Below, in pieces: positions 40,776 through 49,039 of a DNA stretch of 64,000 nucleotides (positions are counted from its first letter, which is position 1; every line of letters starts with the position of its first letter). Under the pieces are notes generated by a model. That model worked only from the letters and a program-made list of their open reading frames with translations. It was not told the DNA's origin and ran no database searches. The position numbers and the translations under genes were made by a program. Where the stretch lies: the NCBI GenBank assembly GCA_016719105.1, contig JADKAQ010000014.1, positions 261,004 through 325,003 on the forward strand, written 5' to 3'. The stretch comes from Gemmatimonadota bacterium. Lineage in GTDB: Bacteria > Gemmatimonadota > Gemmatimonadetes > Gemmatimonadales > Gemmatimonadaceae.

Positions 40776-43188
40776 TCAGCGGGCCGACCGGCACACGCCT
40801 AACGCAGCGGACTGGGCGCCGACGGTTGCCGCGAGCTTCGCCGAGTCGGTGGCGCTGGCCGTGCCCTTGGCCACCATGTCGCCCCACAGGGCGACCGCCC
40901 GCTGGAAGAGGGGGGGAGCCTGTCGGCATGCGGCCGCCGCGTTTCCGACGCGTCGGCGCACGAGATCCACATAGCCCGACGCGAGTCCGCTGTAGGTTTC
41001 GGCGAAGAAGCTGCGGATGACGGCGTCGGTGGAGTCGACGGTCGTTCGCTCCATGAGGGACACCGTCTCCCGCAGCATGACCGCCGCGTCGTCCTCGACG
41101 CCCGAGCGCGCAACCGTCTGCGCAATCTTGGCGTGCGCCTCGATGAGCGATGCGCGCTTCCAGAGGTTGGTCCCCTGGTTGTAGAGCGCCACGGTGACGG
41201 CGCGTTGCAGGTCGGCGTTGAGCGGCTGCTCGGCGGCCAACTCCCGGCGGAGCGCCAGGGAGCGACGCACATTGTCCAGCGCGGCGGGGAGTTCGGCCAT
41301 GTCGAGCAAGAGCATCCCCAGGTGCTCGGTCGTAATCGAGTAGCCACGCCGCGCTGGCGTCCCGTCGCGTTCGTTGGGGGGCATGGAGTCGATGGCGGCC
41401 AGCGCCGCCAGGTACTCGCGCCGGGCCCCGCTGTTGTCACCAACACCGGCCAGGATCATGCCGAGGTAGTCGTGACTCTGGTGGAGCCGGAGGCGCAGGT
41501 CCTGCTGGGCGGGATTCGCCCTGGCCACGGACTCCAGCATGCGCAGCGATTGCCGCGTGCGCGCCAGCGCCTGCTGCGGGTCACCCGTCTCCCACAGCAG
41601 CATCCCGAGGTCGCGTGAGACGCGCGCGATCGCCCCGCGCGTATCGAGGCGGGTCGAGTCGAGGCGCAGCAGGGGTTCGAGGATCGACAACGCCTTGCGG
41701 TAGCTCGCGATCGCGCCACTGGTGTTCCCCAGGCTTGCCACCAGCGTTCCGCCCTGCACGTCCCCCATGCGTTCGTACGCCGCTGCCAGTTCCTGCTGCA
41801 ACGACGGATCGTCGCTCGCTTCTGCCGAGAGTTTGTCGAGGTACTCGAGACCGTCCTTGACCAGGCGTTCGCGCACCGGGGTCGACCCGGGGAGGTCGAC
41901 GACCGCGTCGTGATAGTCAAAGAGCACCGATCGGGCCAGGGTGCGCAGCTGCCCGAAGCGACGATTGGCGCGCTCGGCGTTTTGTGTGGCCACGCGCGCT
42001 TGCCAGGCCACCGCCGCCGTCCCCGTTACCAGGAGCAGAGCGGCGATCAGGGAGATCGCGACCGCTGCGGAGTTGCGCTGCACGAACTTGCTGGCGCGAT
42101 ACCGGAACGTGTCGGTGCGCGCGATGACCGGGAGGCCGGCCAGGTGCCGGCGGATGTCGGCGGCCAGTTGTTCAACCGAGGAGTAGCGCCGCTGCGGCTC
42201 CTTGCGGAGCGCCATGAGGACGATGTTGTCCAGGTCGCCGCGCAAGTCGCGCTGCATCCGTCCGGCACTCGCGGCCGCGACGGTACTGGGGCGCGGCGGC
42301 TCCGTGGTGCGAATGGACTGCGCCATGTCGTCGGGCGAGCGACTTCGCACGGCATGCGGCAGGGAGCCGGTGAGCAACTCATACAGGATCACACCTAACG
42401 AGTAGACGTCACTGCCTTCCAGTTGTTCCGGGGCTCGCGTACGCCGGCGTAAGGGCCCGCACGCCGGTGCCGGTGGCGCCCTCGCCCTCGTCCTGCAGGA
42501 TGCGGGCGATGCCGAAGTCGAGGAGCTTGGGGACGTCGCCGGGCGTGACCAGGATGTTGAGCGGCTTGAGATCGCGATGCACCACGAGCTGCTGGTGCGC
42601 GTAGCCCACGGCGTCGCACACCTGCAGGAACAGCTCCAGGCGCGCCGTCAGCGGCAACGCGTGCGTCCGGGCGTAACGGTCGATGGGTTCGCCCTCGATG
42701 TACTCCATCACGAAGTACGGGCGCCCGTCGTCGGTGGTCCCACCATCGAGCAAGCGCGCGATGTTGGGATGGGCGAGCGAGGCAAGGATCTGGCGCTCGG
42801 CGCGGAATCGGCGCACCACGAAGTCGGTGTCCATCCCCCGCTTGATCAGCTTGAGCGCCACCTGCTGCCGGAACTGCGCGTCCGACCGCTCGGCCCGGTA
42901 CACCACCCCCATGCCACCGCGACCGATCTCGCTCAGCAGGCGGAAGGGGCCGATCTGGCGCCCGATGGCATCGTCGTCAGGCGCATCGGCCGCTCTCTGC
43001 ACGTCATGGAGGAGGGCGTCGAAACGTTCGAAGGCCACCTCGTCGATCCACAACGGCTCGCCGGTCGCGACGGTCAGCAGTCCTTCGACGTCGGCTCGCA
43101 GTGCCAGGTCTCCTTTGCACGCGGCGTCGAGGTAGGCGGCCCGCTCCCCCGCGGGAAGCTCGACGACGCGCTCGAGTATCGGCGCCAC
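40776..43188 (-). pseudogene. Ser/Thr protein kinase with TPR tail, frameshifted in the activation segment
   Basis: The kinase starts at GTG 43188, or slightly upstream since related proteins begin with an ERWERV block that is in frame here. The catalytic lobe has GRGGMGVVYRA, ALKLIKR (catalytic Lys), VVHRDLKPLN (HRD) and LLDFGIA (DFG). The frame fails at the GGGG at 42430-42433 (CCCC on the coding strand): removing one base restores SPEQLEGSDVYSLGV, the APE-type end of the activation segment. After the shift come a single membrane segment (near residue 360) and a long TPR-rich exported part. It is the receptor-kinase type common in Gemmatimonadota and Acidobacteria and faces the OmpA gene. 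The shift is a one-base homopolymer change, so sequencing error is quite possible. Confidence 0.8.
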
Positions 43189-43389
43189 GCGCTCCCAGCG
43201 CTCAGGCGTCCAGTCGTTTGGTTCTCGATGGGGTCGTGCGTCGCTGGACGTCAGGAGCAGGCTCCGCGCCGTGAAAGGAACTGGGTGAGGCCCCCAGCAG
43301 ACGATACGGCGCGGGTGGAGTCAAAGCGGAAGCGCAGACGGGAGCGCGACCGCGAGTGGTGCCGGAGGGGCCCGATTTCCGCTTCTGCG
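43189..43389. promoter_or_regulatory. divergent intergenic region between kinase and OmpA genes
   Basis: About 200 bases separate the divergent starts, so promoters for both genes must lie here. I see no confident -35/-10 pair, operator or repeat. The purine-rich stretch GGAGTCAAAGCGG near 43316 is the only unusual composition. Confidence 0.3.
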
Positions 43390-44766
43390 ATGCCGCCACG
43401 TGTCGAGGGAGTCAGGCAGCTCGTCTCTCTCTCACGGACCGGTCCCGTGCGCAACGTCCTCCCTCGTCCCCTGCCGGTCGTGGCCGGCGCCTCGCGTCCC
43501 GCGCTCACCGTCGTCGCAGCGCTGGTGCGCGGCACTGGGTGCGCAACGCTCGGTGTGTCGCTCGCCGTTGGTTCAGTCCACGCGCAGGGTGGTTCGACGC
43601 CCCGCGGCGCGCTCCCCCACATCCCGCTCTGCGCGGGACTCACCATCACGACGGCCATCAGCCAGGCCAATGGCGACTACGAGTCGATCAAGACCGTGCG
43701 CGCGGTGACCGCCCGTGACGTTCGCCTCACCTACTCTTCGGAGGGGATGGTGATGGAGATGCTCGACGCTGCCCCGCGGCTGCAACGCGTGAACGTGCGC
43801 CGCACCATCGCGCGTGCCGACCTCGACACCGCCTCGCTGTACCTGCAGCAGTACAGCGCATTCACGCCAGAGCTGGTCCCCGGCACCACGGCACTCGGTA
43901 CGTCGAGCGCCGTACTGCGCTCGCTCATGCTCCGGGGACGGGCCGACGTGGGGATCTTCATCCCCTTCAGCGGCCAGGCCGTCCTGGACCGGAACGAGCA
44001 TCCCAACGTGTACGACAACGCGATGGTCGCCACGCTGCATCGGGTTGCCGGCAGCCCGGTCGTGGTCCCGGTGATCGTGGATGACCGTCCGGTCGACCTC
44101 CCGGCGATACGTGTCGCCGGGAACTTCTTCGGCGACAGCACCGAACTGTTCTTCCTGGACGACCCAGCCAACCCCATCACGCTGCGCTTCCGCTTCGGTA
44201 TCGGCGCGATCACGCAGGGCGACGCCGACCTGTCCAATCCCCTGCTCGGCAAGGTCAAGGCTGGCGATGACCGCGACGTGTTGCGCGTGGTAAAGATCTC
44301 CACGCGGTGCGAGGGCGGCACATCGGCTTCCGGTGGCGCGAGTCCGGGAACCGCCCCACCGCCGGCGGGTGAAGCGGGGAGCGAGGAGCTTGCGCGCATG
44401 GAGCAGGCGCTGCTCACCATCGGCAAGGTGGAGGTCTACCAGGTCTTCTTCGGCTTCAACAGCGACACGTTGCGCGAGGAGTCCACGCCGACGCTGCACA
44501 CCATCGCGGCGGTGCTGGCTCGGCACCCCGACTGGACGCTACGTGTGGACGGCCACACCGACAACATCGCTGGCGATGCCTACAACCTGGCGCTGTCCCG
44601 GCGGCGCGCCGCGGCCGTGAAGCGGGCGCTGGTGACAAAGCACGCCGTGCAGGACGGGCGCCTGCGCACCGATGGCTTCGGCGAAGGGCGCCCGCTCGAC
44701 ACGAACGACACCGTAGAGGGGCGAGCCCGAAACCGTCGCGTGGAGCTGGTGCGGATCACGCCGTGA
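43390..44766 (+). CDS. OmpA-family outer-membrane/peptidoglycan-associated protein
   Basis: A 458-residue protein from ATG 43390 with a longish exported start (Arg-rich, then VVAALVRGTGCATLGVSLAVGSVHAQGG, cut near residue 76). The middle is beta-rich with a Ser/Pro linker (GGASPGTAPPPAGEAG) near 320. The last 110 residues form the OmpA-like peptidoglycan-binding domain: FGFNSDTLREESTPTL, then VDGHTDNIAGDAYNLALSRRRAAAV and a GFGEGRPLDTN and RARNRRVEL end. Asp in GHTDN and Arg in NRRVEL are the DAP-binding residues known in the family. The frame is open upstream over the kinase gene; the signal peptide marks the true start. The ECF sigma gene follows 145 bases later on the same strand. Confidence 0.85.
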   Translation: MPPRVEGVRQLVSLSRTGPVRNVLPRPLPVVAGASRPALTVVAALVRGTGCATLGVSLAVGSVHAQGGSTPRGALPHIPLCAGLTITTAISQANGDYESIKTVRAVTARDVRLTYSSEGMVMEMLDAAPRLQRVNVRRTIARADLDTASLYLQQYSAFTPELVPGTTALGTSSAVLRSLMLRGRADVGIFIPFSGQAVLDRNEHPNVYDNAMVATLHRVAGSPVVVPVIVDDRPVDLPAIRVAGNFFGDSTELFFLDDPANPITLRFRFGIGAITQGDADLSNPLLGKVKAGDDRDVLRVVKISTRCEGGTSASGGASPGTAPPPAGEAGSEELARMEQALLTIGKVEVYQVFFGFNSDTLREESTPTLHTIAAVLARHPDWTLRVDGHTDNIAGDAYNLALSRRRAAAVKRALVTKHAVQDGRLRTDGFGEGRPLDTNDTVEGRARNRRVELVRITP

Positions 44767-44870
44767 CCTCTGTCACCACCTGGGCGCGTGACGACGCGCG
44801 CACTCGAACGCGTCGGCCGATCTGACGACCGGAGGCGGCGCTTCGTTGCCGACATCCGGCGGGGCCTACA

Positions 44871-44900
44871 GATTGGGGAAAGCCCGTTCGTTCCCCAATC
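44871..44900. promoter_or_regulatory. perfect 10-bp inverted repeat upstream of ECF sigma gene
   Basis: GATTGGGGAA (44871-44880) and TTCCCCAATC (44891-44900) match perfectly around a 10-base spacer (AGCCCGTTCG), 11 bases before the ATG at 44912. It can be an operator for a dimeric regulator or a leader hairpin hiding the start. The inside contains GGAA and GTT words that resemble ECF promoter halves; that reading is speculative. Confidence 0.5.
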
Positions 44901-44911
44901 CCGGGTCCGGC

Positions 44912-45472
44912 ATGTCCGACGGCAGTTCGCACCAGATCACTGACCTGCTGTTGCAGGTCCGCGAGGGGAAGTCGGATTCCCTCGAACGGCTGCTCCCGCT
45001 GGTGTACGGGGAGCTTCATCGTATCGCCAGCCGCCGGGTGCAAGGGCATGACCAGACCATCGGCGCCACCTCGCTCGTGCACGAGGCCTACCTCAAGCTC
45101 TTCCAGGGCGCGGGGATCGATGTGCAAACGCGCGGCCACTTCTTTGCTGTCGCGGCCACGGCAATGCGGCAGATCATCGTGGACCGGGCGCGCGCGCACC
45201 TGGCCGACAAGCGCGGCGGCGCGCATCGTCGTGTCACGCTCGAGGACGAGCTGGCCGCGACCGACGACCAGGCCGAGCAGGCGGTCGCGCTCGACGACGC
45301 GCTCGACCGGCTGGAGGCGCTGGACCCGCGACTGCGGCGCGTGGTGGAGTGTCGTTTCTTTGGCGGCCTCACCGAGGATGAAACAGCAGAGGCGGTGGGG
45401 GTCACCTCGCGCACCGTGCGCTCGGACTGGGTCAAGGCGCGCGCCTTGTTAGGCAGCTGGTTGCGCGACTGA
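44912..45472 (+). CDS. ECF RNA polymerase sigma factor (TIGR02999-like)
   Basis: A 186-residue sigma factor. ATG 44912 is chosen; an in-frame start at 44846 would add 22 poor residues and lies before the inverted repeat. Region 2 runs about 10-90 (LVYGELHRIASRRV, TSLVHEAYLKLFQ, AATAMRQIIVDRARAHLADKRGG) and region 4 about 125-180 (LDPRLRRVVECRFFGGLTEDETAEAVGVTSRTVRSDWVKARALL). This is the TIGR02999 group, often encoded beside TPR-tailed kinases, as here. No strong ribosome site precedes it, which fits control at the upstream inverted repeat. It may control the OmpA, kinase or collagen-like genes nearby. Regulator of this sigma factor is not evident. Confidence 0.9.
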   Translation: MSDGSSHQITDLLLQVREGKSDSLERLLPLVYGELHRIASRRVQGHDQTIGATSLVHEAYLKLFQGAGIDVQTRGHFFAVAATAMRQIIVDRARAHLADKRGGAHRRVTLEDELAATDDQAEQAVALDDALDRLEALDPRLRRVVECRFFGGLTEDETAEAVGVTSRTVRSDWVKARALLGSWLRD

Positions 45473-45492
45473 GCGGCGGCGGCGGCGGTGCC

Positions 45493-46293
45493 TCAGTTCA
45501 CCTTCACGCAGGAGGCGGACAGGTCGATCGTCACCGCTGCCGGGTGATCGAGGGGCCAGATGATCTCCAGTACCCACTCGGCCGACTTCCCTCCAAAGGC
45601 GGAGCTGTTGTAGCTGCTCAGCACGAAGGCCGATGGAAAGGTGACGAACCAGCCGCCGGCGGTCCCCGGTGGATTCGGGACGAAACCGCTTCGCTCCCCA
45701 TACCAATTGGACAAGCCGCCAGCGATCGCGACCTTTCCCGCCGGACACCGGACCGTGAACTGTGACTTCGTCCCCGTCGTTCCCGACACCGAGTACGACG
45801 CGGTGACGATCTCGAACGCCGAGAGCGCGGTCGAGCCGCTGAGCGACGCAGGCGGGCCCGCCGGTCCAATCGGTCCGGTGGATCCCGTTGCTCCTGGCGG
45901 CCCGGCAGGACCGGCCACGCCCGCCACGCCGCTTGCCCCAGGCGGACCGGCATCGCCCTTGGGGCCGCTGGGCCCCTGGGGCCCTGCCGGTCCCGGCACA
46001 CCGGTTGTAGGGCCCGCGGGACCTGGCGGCCCCTGTGGCCCGGTCGCTCCTTGCGGACCGGATGCTCCCGGCGCCCCCGCTGGTCCAACAGTGTTCCACT
46101 GCACCAGCGTATGATCGGCGCTGCGGCAGGTGGCCGACTGGCCGCTTAGGACCGCCAGGTAAATCGTCCCCGAACGCGGGACGACGCAGGCGAAGATCGG
46201 AGGGGACGACTGCTGCGCCTTCACGGCTCGCGATGCAAAGCCGCCCAGCGCCATGAGTGCGATGCATCCCACTGCCCGAGCATGCCGCGGCAT
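45493..46293 (-). CDS. exported collagen-like protein 1
   Basis: A 266-residue protein from ATG 46293. Signal peptide ends near KAQQSS (residue 26). An N-terminal domain of about 50 residues (ACVVPRSGTIYLAV, ATCRSADHTLVQWNTVGP) leads into about 26 Gly-X-Y triplets (residues 75-155), rich in Pro and Ala and able to form a collagen triple helix. The last 110 residues form a beta-rich domain (TVRCPAGKVAIAGG; SASCVKVN end) with two conserved cysteines. The same plan occurs at 46320-46898 and 48188-49015. These proteins are likely to form trimeric surface stalks. It ends 20 bases from the end of the convergent ECF sigma gene. Confidence 0.85.
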   Translation of the reverse strand: MPRHARAVGCIALMALGGFASRAVKAQQSSPPIFACVVPRSGTIYLAVLSGQSATCRSADHTLVQWNTVGPAGAPGASGPQGATGPQGPPGPAGPTTGVPGPAGPQGPSGPKGDAGPPGASGVAGVAGPAGPPGATGSTGPIGPAGPPASLSGSTALSAFEIVTASYSVSGTTGTKSQFTVRCPAGKVAIAGGLSNWYGERSGFVPNPPGTAGGWFVTFPSAFVLSSYNSSAFGGKSAEWVLEIIWPLDHPAAVTIDLSASCVKVN

Positions 46294-46319
46294 CCTCGCT
46301 GTTCCTCGTGCAGTCGCAA

Positions 46320-46898
46320 TCAGTTGATCCTGGCGCACGTGACCACCATGCGTGCGCGAAACGTCCCCACCGACTCGGCGCTCACGTGCACCACCCACTC
46401 TCGATCGGAATATCCGAACGCCTTGTTGGGATAGCTCCCGATTTCGTGCACCCACGGCGCGCCGCCGCCGGGCGAGTAGCCGCCGAACGAGTCGTCGCGC
46501 AGCAATCCGCCGCTGATCGCGATCTTGCCAACCGGGCACGTCGCGGTCACGAACGTCTGCGTGCCGGGCTGGGTGAAGGTGAACGACACGTTCGCCACCA
46601 CGGTCTCCACGTTGCCGAGCGTCGCACTCCCTGCGAGGGAGCTGCCGGTTCCGGGCGGGCCCTGTGGACCGGCGGGCCCTTGCGGCCCCGTGGGACCGAC
46701 GGCGCTCCACTGCACCAGCACATGGTCAGCGGCGCGGCATGTGCCTGGTGCTCCATTCTGTCCAACGAGGTACAGCGTGCCTGAGCGCGGTACGTAGCAG
46801 GCAAGCAATGGCGGGGTCGCCTGCTGCCCCTCCAGGGGCTGCCCCATGAGCAGTGGCGCCATCGCCAAGGCGCCCATCACAATGCGTGAACGAGGCAT
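46320..46898 (-). CDS. exported collagen-like protein 2 (short stalk)
   Basis: A 192-residue protein from ATG 46898 with GGAGGAG 6 bases upstream. The signal peptide ends near EGQQATP. The N-terminal domain (LACYVPRSGTLYLVGQNGAPG, CRAADHVLVQW) and the C-terminal domain (VTATCPVGKIAISGG; VVTCARIN end) match collagen-like protein 1, but the Gly-X-Y stretch between them is only about six triplets. If the end domains trimerise, the short stalk would hold them close to the cell. It lies 26 bases upstream of protein 1 on the same strand, so the two likely share one mRNA. Confidence 0.85.
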   Translation of the reverse strand: MPRSRIVMGALAMAPLLMGQPLEGQQATPPLLACYVPRSGTLYLVGQNGAPGTCRAADHVLVQWSAVGPTGPQGPAGPQGPPGTGSSLAGSATLGNVETVVANVSFTFTQPGTQTFVTATCPVGKIAISGGLLRDDSFGGYSPGGGAPWVHEIGSYPNKAFGYSDREWVVHVSAESVGTFRARMVVTCARIN

Positions 46899-46954
46899 CA
46901 GCTCCTCCAGGTAGTGCCGCCAGGTGCACCGCGGCGTCGGGATCGAAAACACGT

Positions 46955-47419
46955 TCAGCGTCCCGCGGCGGCCAGCACGTCGATGGCGACGTCCAGCGCG
47001 AGGCCGAGTGCGTCTCGGTCGGCTTCCACGCCCACGTCGGTGCAGGTCGTGAGCGCGGTTCGTACGCGATCGACGTCGGCGCGCGTCGCGTTGAGGTAGG
47101 GAGACATCACCGAGCGCAGCGTCGCCAGGTCGGTGGTCACGCGACTCGAGCAGTTCCCAAGGGTAGGGGCGAGGCGCGCCGCCGCGTCCTCGAGTGCCGA
47201 CACCGCGGTGGACGGAGGGCCGTTGGTGTTGGTCGGTGGCGGGGTCACCCCCGGTGAATCACCTCCACCACTCCCCCCGCATCCAACGAGGACTGCGCTC
47301 GTGATGCACGCGAGCAGTGCCAGCCGCGAGCCCGTCCGCAACGGTTGGGCGGCACGCGTGCGACAACGACGTGCGTTGTTGGCGGCTCGGACCCGCATCG
47401 GTTCAATCGTCCAGTTCAT
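46955..47419 (-). CDS. small lipoprotein of the collagen-like cluster
   Basis: A 154-residue protein from ATG 47419, or the ATG seven codons later. The signal ends in a lipobox (VLVGCGG, Cys near 47), followed by a Gly/Ser/Pro linker (GGDSPGVTPPPTNTNGPP). The rest is a helical domain with cysteines at NCSSRV and TTCTDV. It has no recognised family. It lies 56 bases upstream of collagen-like protein 2 on the same strand and may anchor or accompany it. Confidence 0.65.
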   Translation of the reverse strand: MNWTIEPMRVRAANNARRCRTRAAQPLRTGSRLALLACITSAVLVGCGGSGGGDSPGVTPPPTNTNGPPSTAVSALEDAAARLAPTLGNCSSRVTTDLATLRSVMSPYLNATRADVDRVRTALTTCTDVGVEADRDALGLALDVAIDVLAAAGR

Positions 47420-47461
47420 CAGCCGTCCACTCGCATTTGATGGTTGGTCATTCGCCAGGTC

Positions 47462-47956
47462 TCAGCACGGGTCCAGTGCCAGCACCCGGTCAACCCGTTG
47501 CTGGTTGGCGGCGTAGAAGGCGACGTTCGCGGGCGGTGGCTGGGGTGGCGGCGGTCGCATGCCGCTGGCGCGCGCTTCGTGCGCCATCCCCGCCATGGCC
47601 AGCGCCAGGGAGACTTCCACGAAGTCGCGCGGTGCCATGGACGCTCCCGCGAGCGCGGCCCGTACGCCCTTGTGCGCGTTGAGCGTGGCGACCTCCTGGG
47701 CGATGGAGGTGGCATCGCCCGTATTCGCGAGCCAGGTGCAGAACGACGGGTCGCGCTTCGCGAGCGCCGCCAACGCGGTGAAGGCCCGTTCCAGCTGCGC
47801 CAGGCGGTCCACGGCGAGCGGCGTCTTCACGGCGGCCTCTTGTTCGGCGATCGGCCAACTGTTCACGCCGCCCTGCGCGTGCGCGGCAAGAGGTGCCGCA
47901 ACTGGCGCACCGGCCAGCAGGGCGAAGACGAGCGACCGCACAAGGGAGAGGCGCAT
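47462..47956 (-). CDS. small exported protein of the collagen-like cluster
   Basis: A 164-residue protein from ATG 47956. A clear signal peptide (LVFALLAGAPVAAPLAAHAQGG) is followed by a helical domain (LAVDRLAQLERAFTALAALAKRDPSF) and a Pro-rich link near residue 140. One possible disulfide pair is FCTW and LDPC. It is unlike named families but follows directly upstream of the lipoprotein gene and may belong to the same operon. Confidence 0.6.
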   Translation of the reverse strand: MRLSLVRSLVFALLAGAPVAAPLAAHAQGGVNSWPIAEQEAAVKTPLAVDRLAQLERAFTALAALAKRDPSFCTWLANTGDATSIAQEVATLNAHKGVRAALAGASMAPRDFVEVSLALAMAGMAHEARASGMRPPPPQPPPANVAFYAANQQRVDRVLALDPC

Positions 47957-48187
47957 GAGACGAGTAGTCGATGAAGTGAGGGGTCGGCGGCCAACGCAGC
48001 CGTCACTCACCTCAACGCCACCGTCCTCCGGAACCGGAAAAACCCGCGATGCATCGTCGGCAGCTCGTCACGCCGACCCGCGTTTCCGGATTCGGTCGCG
48101 CATCACGTGAAGAGGGTGCAGCCACGTGACGACGTATCACCCACCCGCCACCGACACCTGCACGGTCCAACCACCGGGGATATCTCG

Positions 48188-49015
48188 ATGACTCGAACAA
48201 CAGATTGCGCGGCCGGACACCACCGGAGGAGACGGATGGGCGTCTTTGCCCGTGCCCTGCTGGTCGGATGCCTAACGATGTCGAGCGCGCGTGCGGTCGC
48301 CGCGCAGCAACCGTCAGGCGTGGTGCTGGCCTGTGTGGTACCGAGGTCGGGCACCATCTACCTGATAGGGAGGGAGGGTGCGCCAGCGACCTGCCGCTCG
48401 GCCGACCATCTCCTGGTCCAGTGGAGCGCAGTCGGCCCTGCGGGGGCCCAGGGTCCGGCGGGACCACAGGGGCCCCCGGGGCCGAGTACCGGGGTACCGG
48501 GTCCGGCGGGGGCGCAAGGGCCCGCGGGCCCTCCCGGTGCGGTGGGCCCGGCAGGTGCAACGGGGTCGCAAGGGCCGGCCGGGCCCGATGGCAAGCCCGG
48601 ACCGGCCGGGCCCGCCGGTCCTCAGGGGCTGCAAGGCGTCCCGGGCCCTCCCGGTTCGCTGGCCGCCTCCGGCGCCCTCGGCTCCCTCGAGCGCGTGGTG
48701 ACTCGCTACTTTCCGAACTTGGCTGCGGGCGCCGGCTCTGGCGCGCAGTTCTTCGTCGCCACCTGTCCTGTCGGGAAGGTGGCGATCGGCGGGGGCGTGC
48801 TGGATCAGACGCCAGGCTACGGAGCGTACATCCCGGGGAGCATTCGCATGACGCTCTTCCCGTGGTTGGTTCTTGGCAGCTACCCGAATGCCGCCTTCGG
48901 CTTCTCCGATCGTGAGTGGGTCGTGCAGCTCGGGCTGGCCTCACCGGAGTTCTACCTCGGGTCTACCTCGCCGATCACCGTCTCCGTCGTCGCCATCTGC
49001 GCCAAGGTGAACTGA
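48188..49015 (+). CDS. exported collagen-like protein 3
   Basis: A 275-residue protein from ATG 48188; a later ATG at 48236 would give a more typical signal peptide. The N-terminal domain (ACVVPRSGTIYLIGREGAPA, CRSADHLLVQWSAVGP) and the C-terminal domain (VATCPVGKVAIGGG, CAKVN end) repeat the plan of proteins 1 and 2. About 24 Gly-X-Y triplets lie between them. It is transcribed divergently from the four minus-strand genes of this cluster. A CCTAACG word codes in its signal peptide. Together with the others it points to a surface stalk system. Confidence 0.85.
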   Translation: MTRTTDCAAGHHRRRRMGVFARALLVGCLTMSSARAVAAQQPSGVVLACVVPRSGTIYLIGREGAPATCRSADHLLVQWSAVGPAGAQGPAGPQGPPGPSTGVPGPAGAQGPAGPPGAVGPAGATGSQGPAGPDGKPGPAGPAGPQGLQGVPGPPGSLAASGALGSLERVVTRYFPNLAAGAGSGAQFFVATCPVGKVAIGGGVLDQTPGYGAYIPGSIRMTLFPWLVLGSYPNAAFGFSDREWVVQLGLASPEFYLGSTSPITVSVVAICAKVN

Positions 49016-49039
49016 CGTCGCGGGAGATCCACTTCTCTG

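Noticed and set aside
42577..43389. 271-residue N-terminal extension of the OmpA gene
   Set aside because: It overlaps the kinase gene in antisense and has no signal peptide; ATG 43390 opens the exported start.
45493..46710. Longer collagen-like protein from the upstream open frame
   Set aside because: The extra N-terminal sequence is Arg-rich and is a shadow of collagen-like protein 2; ATG 46293 opens a normal signal peptide.
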